DNA of 64,000 bases from Rhopalosiphum padi (taxonomy: Eukaryota; Arthropoda; Insecta; Hemiptera; Aphididae): contig NC_083600.1 of assembly GCF_020882245.1 (NCBI RefSeq), forward strand, positions 8,184,001 to 8,248,000, in the 5' to 3' direction. Positions within the stretch are counted from its first letter, which is position 1. Each line of letters opens with the position of its first letter. The notes under the pieces were generated by a model. That model saw only the letters and a program-made list of their open reading frames with translations, ran no database searches and was not told where the DNA came from. This document shows, piece by piece, positions 53,001 through 64,000 of this stretch. Both the position numbers and the translations under genes were made by a program.

Positions 53001-54470
53001 AGTATCTGAATGTGAGCCTGAATTTAGTATGCCATCATTATCACCCATGGTATGTTCGGAAAATGGAACACATTGTTGCCATTGATTTACTTTCAGTTGA
53101 TATAATCCAAATGGATAGTAGTTTGAACACGATGGTTCATCTGGTACACAGACACGCGATTCGGTAAGCTAAAAAAAAAAAATTTAAAAGCTAAAAATAT
53201 GGTCGAATAACTTATTTACATATTTTATATCGCATAATCACGAAAGATAATAATTTTATACCCATTTTGGAGTTTTTTACAAAATTATTATCAGTATCGT
53301 TAAATTAAAATTAAATCATCTCATTATGATTTATTATAAATGTATGTATAAAGTTACCAATTAAAATAAAATAATGCGAATTATGTATATTTAAAATATT
53401 GTATTATATATGATAAGATCAAAACATGCTTTACTAATATAATTAAAAATAAGTTGTACCGGCGGACATTTAGCACCATTGTTTTGCTGTTCAATTACTA
53501 CACTTCTCGTCCTACGTTGTGTTCCTCCACAGCAGATTGTCCAGTTTGAGTATTCAGTGACTACACAGTCTTGGTTTTGTTCAAGTGAACATACTTCCAC
53601 GGGAGGCGTTCCGGGAGATAAATTTTGGCAACTAGTGTCTTCAATTCTGACTGGTTCCTATTAGGTTTTCATATTTAAAATGTAAATAATTATGTCTATA
53701 GTAATTAAATTATTCTATTTATACAAATACGCTACTACAAATATTTTAACTTTTAATCACTCATGTCTAAGTTAATTTTTTTCTTCCCTCCGTAATTAAT
53801 TTTTTTTATGTATACTTTTTGTTCTTTAAGTATTGGAAATGCTTTGTTTATACATGTATTATGTATATTATAAACAAATAATAAAGAAAAATATAAAATA
53901 TAATATTAATAGGTAGTAAAAAAAATAATAACTATTATTGTTTTAACTTTATTATGTTATAAAAAATTAGAAGTCAACGAATTTATACTTTTTTAATTTC
54001 GTGGTAATCGTAATTAAAATAAATCGCAGGCCAACAAATTTTAATTACAAATAATTTATATCGGTATAAGTATAACAATATAAAATCAATTTAAATATTT
54101 GTTATCAAGTATATTTTCAATAAAAATTACCTCAAGTTTTATTCCGTCGTGTATAACCATGACACAAGTAATCTTCCTGCGGCGTATACCCTGGTTGTCA
54201 TTTAGTCCGGTGTCTTCAGACCTAGTACACGGTTCCCATTCGCCGATTCTCCACTCTACTGCATCTGTATGAATTGATAATATATCGTATAGTAATTTCA
54301 TACTACATGGAGTGGTACAAGGATCGAATTATAAAATATCAGTTTAGGTATTTACCAGTATTCCACAGAAAATTTTGAGTGATTTCGTTCGATGGCGGTG
54401 GCAGACCACATCGATATAAACCAATTTGCAAGACCAAAGTGATCAGTAATCCGGTGCTAGGGAAAAGCAT
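44096..54470 (-). CDS. THSD7: THSD7-like transmembrane protein with about 20 thrombospondin type 1 repeats
   Basis: Twenty-one exons join in phase to 1394 residues: 54356-54470, 54131-54264, 53460-53657, 52794-53168, 52604-52728, 50906-51079, 50656-50762, 50363-50586, 49923-50296, 49724-49845, 48743-48940, 48266-48659, 48047-48185, 47810-47985, 47460-47604, 46966-47213, 46182-46303, 45677-45819, 44662-45055, 44319-44541 and 44096-44150. A signal peptide (MLFPSTGLLITLVLQIG) leads into a Cys-rich ectodomain with TSR motifs of the W-x2-W-x2-C kind. Examples are VGPWSKWGPC, GWSEWSEC, SDWSDWSEC, EWSHWSSC, SDWNEWGVC, SSWSDWSIC and EWSQWSHC. They alternate with a second class containing one Trp before Cys (LPWTDCNGTC, GSWSHC, GPWSAC). 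A single TM helix (YIFCFGFVIKMVIIIGVILY) is followed by a tail of about 15 residues. Vertebrate THSD7A/B are about 1600 residues with the same type I topology; THSD7A acts in endothelial migration and is a podocyte antigen. The insect role is unknown. The largest intron (51080-52603) is AT-rich with no supported gene. Confidence 0.92.
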
Positions 54471-54514
54471 CGTGCTATCTTGGACGGCGTAAGCTCCTCG
54501 GACAGTGGTTAAGC

Positions 54515-54538
54515 TCAAAGGACGGTGTTAACGTTCAT
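54515..54538 (-). promoter_or_regulatory. Upstream ORF of the THSD7-like gene
   Basis: On the minus strand an ATG directly follows a good acceptor (cattttcag) and opens a 7-codon frame that ends in TGA. It lies about 45 bases before the main start at 54470 and is not in frame with it as a continuous ORF. A matching donor (AACAG|gtacgt) at 54849 suggests a non-coding first exon upstream. If that splice is used, every transcript would carry this short upstream ORF, which could reduce translation. Confidence 0.4.
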
Positions 54539-54599
54539 CTGAAAATGAATGCAAAAAGAAAACACCGTTTTTAATACCAAATCACATGATGAACGTAGA

Positions 54600-55200
54600 C
54601 GGAATATGTCGATTTTAATGCAATGAAAACGCAGGGGGCTATCGCGCAGGAAAACATGTCGGTCACAGGATCCCGGGCCACAACACCCTTGCGGCCCTGC
54701 AGGCTATTATAATAAACTGGTGCGCGCGCGCGTTCACTCTCGCGCTCGCTCGGACGTTGTTATGATATCATCTCTGACGGTTTCACACATATGATATTCG
54801 GTTTAAGGTGCTCGCGGGCTTTCAATGATATAGAAAAACAACACGTACCTGTTCGACCAAAGAAAAAGCATTTTTCAGTCGAAAACGTCACCAGCTATTA
54901 CTATAATATGCCGTTCGTTTATAGTATGACGACGGCGACGACAGAGAGACGTCTGGAAAACACCTAAAACTGGCCGCGGACAAATCGATTCAAGGGGAGA
55001 GCGAACGATTTCCGTTGCCGGGGAAACGCTTTTGCGTCGACTTTTGCGACTGCGTTCGCTCCTTTGTGCTCGCGTGTAACACGGTATACATAAAACACTC
55101 CTGTACTACGGCCATCCTCCCACAAAAACTAAAACCACCACCCCCACAGAGGATGTCAGACACTTCGTCCCCCCCAGCATAGGTATACATTATATAAGTA
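54600..55200 (-). promoter_or_regulatory. GC-rich presumed promoter of the THSD7-like gene
   Basis: This is the most GC- and CpG-rich stretch of the window, with a run of alternating GC (gcgcgcgcg near 54723) and several CGCTCG/CGACGG patches. It lies directly upstream of the minus-strand gene. A donor-like site at 54849 fits a 5' UTR exon ending there. The exact start site cannot be placed. Confidence 0.5.
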
Positions 55201-58200
55201 CACCATTCCATTTTCAAGCCTTTGTTCTCAGGTACCTAATTTAAACGACGCAATAACCGGTCATTACAAGTTCTGTATAATATGTCGTTTTGTATATTGT
55301 ATTTATTTTTAACGACACGATTTTATTTGTACTGATGTACGATGCGTGCGATATGTATTGAGTTTGACCGTTTGATTGGTGGGCGTGGAGAAATGTTACT
55401 TATATATATTTACTTTAATTTGATTTACTATTTAATCACATATTTATATCGATGATTTTAATAACATTGCGGTACGATATACATCTGATGGATAACTTAA
55501 AATATCAATAATCAAGACGTTGGCGAAAATCTACGCATAATAATTACACGCTTGATTGGACATTAATAAATTTAAAAATATTATGTGATACGACAACCGA
55601 TTTGTATCACACTATATTATGGTTAAAAATAATTTGTCCATATTTAACAGTTATGATTAACAAAGGCACCGATAAAAAACAATAGAACGATTGTTAAAAA
55701 TATATTGAGCGCATAATCTAAAACATTGAAACATTTCATCATAATATATGTTTTATTAATAATTTTAGAAGTACATATTATGGAATATTATTATAAATAA
55801 ATAAATTATTTATTTATTTATTATGAACAAGTAGAACAACCAAAATCATATTAGCCACTCTTACGTGACTACAGACTATGCTGTGTATAAAACTATGTAT
55901 AAAAAAAGAATCAGGTATAAAAAGTATTATTATTCTTCAATAGTTTTATTTAAACAAACAACTACACAAGTTATTTTAACTTCAGTAGTTTTATTCTAAA
56001 ACAGTAACTTTTAATACATAGACTATTATTATATTTAAAAAGATTGGGTAATTACAATTTTTATCTAAATAAGATTTTATTTTTATTAACAACACTTATT
56101 TAACAATATTTTAAACCTAAATCATTAATAGTAAACTATGTTTTATTATTTTATAAAGTTGAAAATTTAAATAATCCTATAAAGCTAGTTTTATATTAAA
56201 GTTATGTTGAACAAGAACTATTAAAAACATAAGTGGGTTTTATTTCAAAGTTATAGAGAAGAATTACTTCAATATGTGGGCTAGTTTTTGAGGTCATAAA
56301 TAAATTATAAGCCATTCAATGATTTGAGTATATACTTGATTATATATTTACGTGTATTCTCATATCAACAATATCTTGAATTTAAAATATAAGCTTTAGT
56401 TACCACCAAAAAATACATTACAGTTATTAGAACTGAATGAAATTTGATATCAGCACAATAAAACACATACAAGCATATTATATAGCTATGTGTCATAATA
56501 GTCAAAATAGCTACACGTTATAATACTCCGAATAGACTGAATATTAAATTTAATCATAATATTAGAAATAGTAACTTTATTTGTATACAATAAAGAATTT
56601 TCAAGAAACAAATAAGTTAGGCTACATTTTAGGACTTTCTTGTTTTATTATCCAAGATTATAAATAAATAAATAAACATTTCCTTTAAGTAAGCTCCACT
56701 CACAAATCACAAGCCTTTGTAATGATTTATTTTGATGATTTCAAATTTTATATTACAATTTATAATACAATACTACCCTTAATTTTTGTAACCTTTATTT
56801 TTTTCTTTTCTCTAATTTATATAGCCTATTACTTAAAATTATAAAATGTTTGCTGAGTAATCTATAAAGTATCATAAATACTTAACTTGTATTAATAAAA
56901 GTGTAATATGTGTTTTATGTTAACAGATTAGTATAATAGTATATCTATACCTAGTTATTAGTTATTAAATATTTAGATTTGTATCTAGGGCAGTATTTAG
57001 AATTATTTGAGCACCTAGGAATACTTGTAAAATTTTACTTAGCTTTTAGAGTTTCTGTTCATTAAATAAGTTAAAATTATAAGTATATAAAACTATAAAA
57101 TCATAAAAATATTTATTTTCAATTTTTATCTGAAAGTAGCTTATTTATAAATATATAATCACAATTCAAGTAAAGTTTTAAAAACTAAGATAAACAATTA
57201 TAAAGCATAATATTAATGTTATAATCGATTATTTGATTATAACAATTTAATTACCAATTGGAAACTGTGAATTTGTTAAAAATTACCATTTTACCATTAA
57301 AATATGTATTTTAAAATTTAATCTTACTTGCGAATTGATTAGACACTATTTATTTATAATATGTATATTAATTAATTTTTGGAAATGGAAAGATATCAGA
57401 CGTTGATGATGCTAAAGAACAATAAAATATTATGTTAAAGTTAAGTAAAATAAAATTATTAGAATTAACTAAATCAATATTATATTGCATTAAACATAGT
57501 ATGATGGTGGTGTATTACTATAATGTAACAAGAAAAGTACATATTTGTTTATTCACAGCATATTTTGTGTAGATTGGATTCCACAGTTTTTGACCGTTAT
57601 AGGTATATAACACTATAAAAAAGAAGCTATGAACAAATAATACACTTTTTGAGAAATACTATGATTATGCGTTACTCAGTTGTTGGTACAAATGATTTTT
57701 TAGAGTAAAAATTTCTGCTTGAAGTTTTGAAATCTCTTTATAAAAAGGTGTTTTGTGCTTAAAAATATTGAAATATATTAATACTACTAACATAAATTAT
57801 AACTAACATTTACCATAGAACATGTTTGATGGTTCTACGTTCTACGTAATACCATTATCAGTTTTCTAAGGAATCATTTGTATACAATTAAATTTGAGAG
57901 AATACTCCATAATAAACTTCAAATATTAAAATTTTTAAATTTCCATCTGGAAGTTGACAATAAAATACATTATACAAATTAATAATTACTTTTTATTATA
58001 TTATTATATTTATTATAGTTGACTAAACACAAAAAAAATGTCGTGAACATATACCACCTTTAAATTTCACTCAGGAATAAATAAGGGTTTATATCTACAT
58101 AATTCCAATTTAATTTACAAATTAAAAAAAGTCAAAACATATCTGTACTTAGTCTATAAAGTTTACTTTCAATGTAGGTGCGCTACATATTTTAGTTCTT

Positions 58201-58850
58201 TTCAAAGTTGTCGAGCACAGCAACTAGATAGTGCTAGAATGACGGAATCACTATATTATAATGTTTGTTATTATTTTCGACTACAAATATGCCACATTAT
58301 ACTAATTAATTTAATTTAAATCAAATATAATATGTGGATGTGCACATGTCAATATTGTAAATATTCATAACATTACGTAAAAAAAAATGTCAACTGTCAA
58401 TTTTTAATATAAAATATTAACTATTTTATAATAGTGACTAATACGATTAAATAATTAGTTAAGATGTTTTATAGTACAGCTAATACATATTGGTATGAAT
58501 TTTTCTTTCAATAATTCTAATTCTAAATAATAGTTCTCAATGTCGCTTTATCTAAAAAAAAAAATATATTTTCTGTAAATCGAAATATAAAAGTATAAAT
58601 TACGAATATAAAAGCTATTTGTTGTATAATTTATGTGTTTAACTATTTGTTACTTGAATTACAATTGAATATCGTAATAAAAAAAAAAGTATTTTAAATA
58701 CTGTTTAATCTTAAATAAATAATATCGTATACTATAAGCTCTTTTATCTTCTATAAGCTGAGCTTAATGAATAATGGGGTATATTAAAAATAACAATACA
58801 TATTACATTGTAAATTTTAATTTTGATTTCAAATTAATTTTTGATATTAT
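55201..58850. other. Intergenic AT-rich DNA
   Basis: About 3.6 kb with no supported exon, RNA gene or clear transposon. It may include part of the 3' UTR of the minus-strand exon at 59550-59772, but nothing in the sequence fixes that. Confidence 0.5.
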
Positions 58851-58896
58851 AATAAAGAATTTTGTTTTTCCTTAAAAAAAAAAAAAAAAAAAAAAA
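58851..58896 (+). repeat. Poly(A) tract preceded by a polyadenylation signal
   Basis: AATAAA at 58851-58856 is followed 17 bases later by 23 consecutive A (58874-58896). This is the signature of a retroposed 3' end. No open frame or parent gene could be recognised upstream and no target duplication was found. Confidence 0.6.
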
Positions 58897-59549
58897 TGCT
58901 ATTGTAGTTCTTTTTCGCATGTTAACTAAAGTTTTTAATTAAGTACTTATTTAACAAAATTAATTTAATTTTATATGTACTTGAAGATTACTTAGATTTT
59001 TTCAATGAAAGTTTCTTTTTCAAAAATAGATAACAACTGAAAAAGTAATTAGTATTACTTATATATTATAATACATATTTAATGAATTATTATTTTATGA
59101 TTTTGTTTCTAAAATATTTATGTTTTGTAAAAAAAGTTAATAATTTTTATTTTTTAAAGTTTTAAATTAACAAAAAATTATAAACTTTATTTAAAGTGGC
59201 CTTAAGATATTAAGACATGCAACTTTTTAATAAACTTAAACCCTAACTGTAAGAATATAAAATGTGTATAATATTTAGGTAGAGCTTTAAATGAGTTTAA
59301 ATAAGTTTAAAAATAATAATCAATAAATTGCATTGTTATATTATTATGTTGATGTTAAATTGATATAATTTTGAAAATATATAATATATTTGGTTTTTTT
59401 ATTTATGTATAGCTGTAAGTTATTGAAAATAAGGTGTTGGATATGAACAATTTCATATTCTACTTAACAAGATATATTTTTATTGTTTTGTGATAAAAAA
59501 AAATATATTTATTTATAATAACATATACAAGACTATCGTATGTGTCTCT

Positions 59550-59772
59550 CTATTTTTTCCTCTCTTTCTTTGGTCCATAAATTTTATCAGTATTAATTAA
59601 ACGTCGACCGGAAAATTCTTGGAAAATACAGGCAAAAAGCATTGCCCAAAGAATTCTTTTATTACTATACCACCACCCTCTACCATTTGGTGTTTGCTCC
59701 TCTAAGACTTCAGGCATGTTGAAAGGGAAAAAGTTGGCAATATTATTACGAATGTCAAGTATTGTAGAGATT
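59550..59772 (-). CDS. Unidentified terminal coding exon with a membrane-like segment
   Basis: One frame is open from a possible acceptor (tttctgag|, exon from 59772) to TAG at 59550-59552. The peptide includes ILDIRNNIANFFPFNMPEV, then NGRGWWYSNK, a hydrophobic stretch RILWAMLFACIF, and a basic C-terminus ending GPKKERKK. Codon content and higher GC than the flanks suggest a real exon. From the internal ATG (59717) it would be only 55 residues, so it more likely completes a longer minus-strand gene with upstream exons at higher coordinates, none of which could be identified. Function unknown; a small membrane protein is possible. Confidence 0.45.
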
Positions 59773-60270
59773 CTCAGAAAGCAGTGATAAAAAAATCACG
59801 GAAAAACAGTTTTATGAAATATTACATTTTTAAATAGTTTTATTAAAATTATACAATTTTTTTTTAAAGTTATTTTTAAATTGAAGTATTTTTTAAATAA
59901 TTAAAAACTATGAAATTTAGTACTACTAAATACGATTAATAGAAATTCATAAGGAATAATTTTCAATACAAAATGACGTCAGAGCAACAATATTCACTAG
60001 AAAGATTTTAGTTATATAAAAAATAAAACCACATTATCTTTTATAGAAAAAAATTTAGTGATTTATGGAGAACCTGTGAAAAAAAGTGAATTGTGCTTTT
60101 CTACAGGACAGAACTAATCGGTTTTGGGACTCCTAAGACTTATATGATGGAACGATTTAAATAAAAATAATAAAATAATGTTACAATTGGAGTATTTCAA
60201 AGTATTAGAAACCTTGTATGACTAATAGATAGTTATAGAATATACATTTGATATTACTGTTAACGGTATT

Positions 60271-61155
60271 GTTTCCGAAAAAAATTTTTCCCAAACGGTA
60301 TCTTACCTGTAATACGAAGATCCGAAACCTTTTTCCCAAACAACTTTTCCCGAATCGAAATTTTCGAATGAACTTTTTACTGAATGTCATTTTTTCGGAA
60401 AGTCCGTAAACCCTAACACCTTTTACCCGAATCTATATTAAAAACGATAAATTATAATACATATACAAATTAAAATTAATAATGATGTAATAAATTCTGT
60501 AGTGTTATCATTAAATATTTTAAAATTGATGAATTATAATGCACAAAAAAATACATATAAAAAATAAAAAGTAAAATGATTAATACAAAATGTATGACTT
60601 AAAAGGTCGTCATCATCGTAGCCGGTTCACAAACAATTCTGTGTTTGTTAAAAGAAGAACAGAACTGAACAGTTATCTCTGACAACAGTCCATAGACAAA
60701 TGGTATAGCAACTATGTCATGAACATGGCGTTGCCCATGTTCCCAGAATCGTGAACATTTGTATGAAAATAGTGGAACACACCTAAGAATTATGAAAGAA
60801 TTACAAATAGTGTTAACACACCATAAACATATACCTAAGTAAATGTACTTTTTGGTAAATATTAATGATTTTAAATGCGTCCGTTTATCGCACGGAAAAA
60901 ATAATTATTGATAGGACATAATGTATAGCAATAGCTGTATGTTAGTTATTATAGGTATAAAATATGATGTATAGAAAATACGCCACTATAGCTCATATAA
61001 AAAATCTTTAACATTTTAAACATTTTTATTTTGGGAACAATAACCTTCTGGAAAAAGGCGTTTGGGAAAAAAGGTTTCGGGCTTTCGTATTTTCGGGTGA
61101 AATACCAATCGGGAAAAAGTTCATTCGGGAATTTCGATTCGGGAAAAACGGCGGG
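60271..61155. mobile_element. Inverted-repeat element with TTTTCCCGAA-rich arms
   Basis: The left arm (about 60271-60430) and right arm (about 61031-61155) are built from reiterated TTTTCCCGAA/AAACCTTTTTCCC motifs in opposite orientation. The best match is left 60345-60383 with the reverse complement of 61106-61146, where about 37 of 39 bases agree. About 600 bp separate the arms. A minus-strand open frame (60599-60782, about 60 codons, including CSRFWEHGQRHVHD) lies between them without a start codon. This fits a foldback or long-TIR DNA transposon remnant. The superfamily is not assigned. Confidence 0.6.
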
Positions 61156-64000
61156 TACATATCGATATAACTACATAAATACTCATATTATTGAATTACA
61201 AAATTAATAAGTATATGCCAAATTGAAAAACTATATAGAGTTTCCAACTCTATTTAAAAAAATTCTTAATATTATTTTCTAGCGATTTAAAGTTAACTGA
61301 AGTTATTATAAGTCATATTTCTAAATAAAAAATAAATCTTTGTGTTATGATTGCACTATTCATTGTTTTAAATAATGACGATGTTTTTAACTTATACATT
61401 TTTGACATGTATTATATTTTTGATTTTCGTAAATTTTAAGCTTTTTTTGAGTAAGCACTTACTGTTAAATATATTTAATTTATAAATAATATTACCATTT
61501 TTATTGGTTTCTGACTCGGCTTTTCTGTTAAATTGATAAGACACGTTTTATTTTCTTCTGTTAAATGCGATACCACACGCTATATACAATCAATAATAAA
61601 ACAGTAGGTACCATCATTTATAGAAAGTTGTAAGTATACCAAATTAATAAACTATTCTGCTTTAAGTGTCTACTTCTTATATTAAGTTAAATACATCTTA
61701 GATCCACCATTTTATATGTTCATGCTGTATATTAATAATATCTATCTAGCTGAAAAATATTGTCAGCAGTTATACATACAAGTTTCCTATAACACAAAAC
61801 TTTTCTTTTGACTATCGAAAGAACGTACCTACATAATGGTGATGTAATCGAGAGAGATATACCAGATTTATACATACGAGTAATAATATAAAATACAAAT
61901 TTCCATCCTTCTCACTAAGTCGTATACATAAGAGGATTATGCTTTATACCGTCACAAGTTTTAATCAAATTTAATTAGAAAACGGACGCCGAAATAAAGT
62001 CCGTAATCCTTTTTCCAGTGCAGTTCTATGCCTCTCTCATCTAGTCTTTCCAAGGCTATTAATTATAACTTTAACTTGGAAGTAAATTTTCCAAATATGT
62101 GTTACTGTAGAATTGATCGTTTTCAAATATTTCCGTTTTTACTTATTATCGATAATCGATATAGATACTAAAACAAAAATTTAATTTGAACTATAATTTT
62201 ATTTAGAGTATACACTATACATAGATTAAAATACATTTCATATTATATCGTTATCAGTTATCAGTAAATATATTACCTAACTTAAATGATGGATAAAATA
62301 CAATGTTTATTAAATACAAATATTGCACTAATGGAGATACTAAATCAGATTTATTGCTGAAATTAAAAACTAATTGCATTTTTCAGTATTGCAAACCATA
62401 CTTCAAAGATCTTCCTATAAGATTAAAAAAAGATTAATCTTTAAACTCTGGAGTATATCACTATGTTTAAATTAGTTTCTTTTTTTATTAATAGTTTTTT
62501 ATATTCAGTAACGCTAAGTTTATTTATTTTTTCTGTTTTATTCGCCAAAACAAGAATCACAAATCACACTTTTACAAAATATATGAAGGATTAATAGTTT
62601 TGGTTAGTAAATTTAAAAAAATATAGGTAGTATGTACCAGTGTATAAGTGTATTTATTATTAAAAATATTACATTATTTTATAGTATTTTTAAATGTTAA
62701 ATTAATGCATATAAACCTACTTACCTACTTAATTAAAATAGTTATTTTTTATAAAATAATATAATCTTTGATCAGAATACGAATTACGAATACGATATAT
62801 TTTCCACTCTCTAATATGTACTTACTCGTATTACGCTACAAATAAAGATCCAAACTCAAAATCATATATTTGTAAAAATTGTGATATGGATGAAACAATG
62901 AACATAACATTACAGATAACTTGTATTTGTTATCATTTTATCGATTGAATGTAATATATTCATTTATTTCAAAGATAATACTGTCATAGCTCTACGAAAT
63001 TGGTTATTTTCATACTTATTCACATTTTTCGGTTCAATAATAAAACAATTGTTAATACTATTAGTTCAGAATGTCTCTCCGCTCTCATGCCACATATTGT
63101 TATATAGGAATATATGTAGTTTAATCATAATACATATTTCCACATAGGTACGATAGATAAGTTATTCATATAATAACCATAAAATATTGAAATGATGATA
63201 ATTATAATATTAGATTTGTTAATTTTATAATTACAAGTTGCTATAAGCAGATTTTGGAAATAACTGACGTGACTACAAGGTACAAAGCAAAATATACATA
63301 GTAATTTAAATTATATACAAAATACTTAAAATTGTATTTATTTGTAAGGATATTACTACCCCTCAAGAAATAACGCCGTGAGTAATTGCCACCCGACTCA
63401 AACAAAGGTAAGAAATATAATATTAGTTAAGTAATTTTGTATATATTGTTATTTTAGTGTTTGATATTTTTTTAGTTTAGGACGTTTAGGTAATTATAAT
63501 TTATAGATGATTAGTTAAGACTTTGAAGGTATTTTTAAATAATAGCAATACATTTTACTTACATATTTCGAAAAATGTAAAGAATTTATTTTTATTAATG
63601 AAAAATAAATTTAATTTATAAACTATAACATTTACAAGTATGAAACAGTTTTAAAAATTATTTCTAAACTATGGCTTATAATGAATCGTCAATTGGTGAT
63701 GTCAAAAAAATATAATACAACGTTATAAGAAGACGTTCTCATAATGAGCAATTTCCTCTTAGTTGACATTTAAATAATAAACATTTTCAGCGTTTAAAAT
63801 CTTCCGAAGAATATGAGCCATGGTAGAGGGTTTTAAGTAACTTTTGTTGAGTTGACTTTCGTGCAGTTAAAAAAAACTGTATAAAAAATTCAAAACTACC
63901 ACAATACTTGAAACGTAAATCCTTATACCAATTTTAAGTTTTTTTTTAATCTTTTTTCCCCTTTATCAATTGTTAGAATAACGGACGCAATTTTATAAAT
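61156..64000. other. AT-rich DNA without a supported gene
   Basis: No coding exon is convincing. A short stretch before a strong donor at 63408 (aacaaag|gtaaga), open in one frame from about 63352, could be a small or non-coding exon on the plus strand, but nothing supports it further. Confidence 0.4.

Noticed and set aside
1..64000. CRISPR array, bacterial operon or viral genome
   Set aside because: No spaced direct repeats, no Shine-Dalgarno-led ORFs and clear spliceosomal introns throughout; the window is eukaryotic nuclear DNA.

Overview
The window looks like a piece of an insect nuclear genome, most likely an aphid (Hemiptera). It is very AT-rich and has spliceosomal genes with GT-AG introns, runs of GGTA/TACC repeats, and several short hAT-type MITEs. 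All gene calls come from reading the sequence. Exon joins were checked by intron phase, conserved exon lengths and protein-family landmarks. The species assignment is inference.

Layout: (1) 3-257 (+) is a partial 3' end resembling the CFAP97/hemingway axonemal family. (2) 3246-6746 (+) is a complete nine-exon BRAP (BRCA1-associated protein/IMP) RING ubiquitin ligase. (3) 11127-18195 (-) and 21931-25551 (-) are two tandem paralogous nicotinic-acetylcholine-receptor-like subunits with nine exons each. (4) 36199-43081 (+) is a third, more distant subunit of the same superfamily on the opposite strand. (5) 44096-54470 (-) is a 21-exon THSD7-type transmembrane protein with about 20 thrombospondin type 1 repeats, preceded by a GC-rich presumed promoter at about 54600-55200. 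(6) 59550-59772 (-) is an unidentified terminal coding exon. (7) The rest is AT-rich intergenic DNA with MITEs, an inverted-repeat element at 60271-61155, microsatellites and a poly(A) retroposition scar.

The most notable biology is the receptor cluster. The tandem pair keeps the agonist-site vicinal cysteines of alpha subunits. However, both copies have lost the disulphide that names the Cys-loop superfamily, and both carry Cys instead of the selectivity-filter Glu at TM2 -1'. The third gene shows the reciprocal pattern: Cys-loop and -1' Glu intact, vicinal cysteines lost. All three have very short TM3-TM4 loops. They could be complementary subunits of one unusual receptor, but the sequence alone does not show that.

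BRAP, the THSD7-like gene and the receptors share no obvious pathway; their proximity appears incidental.
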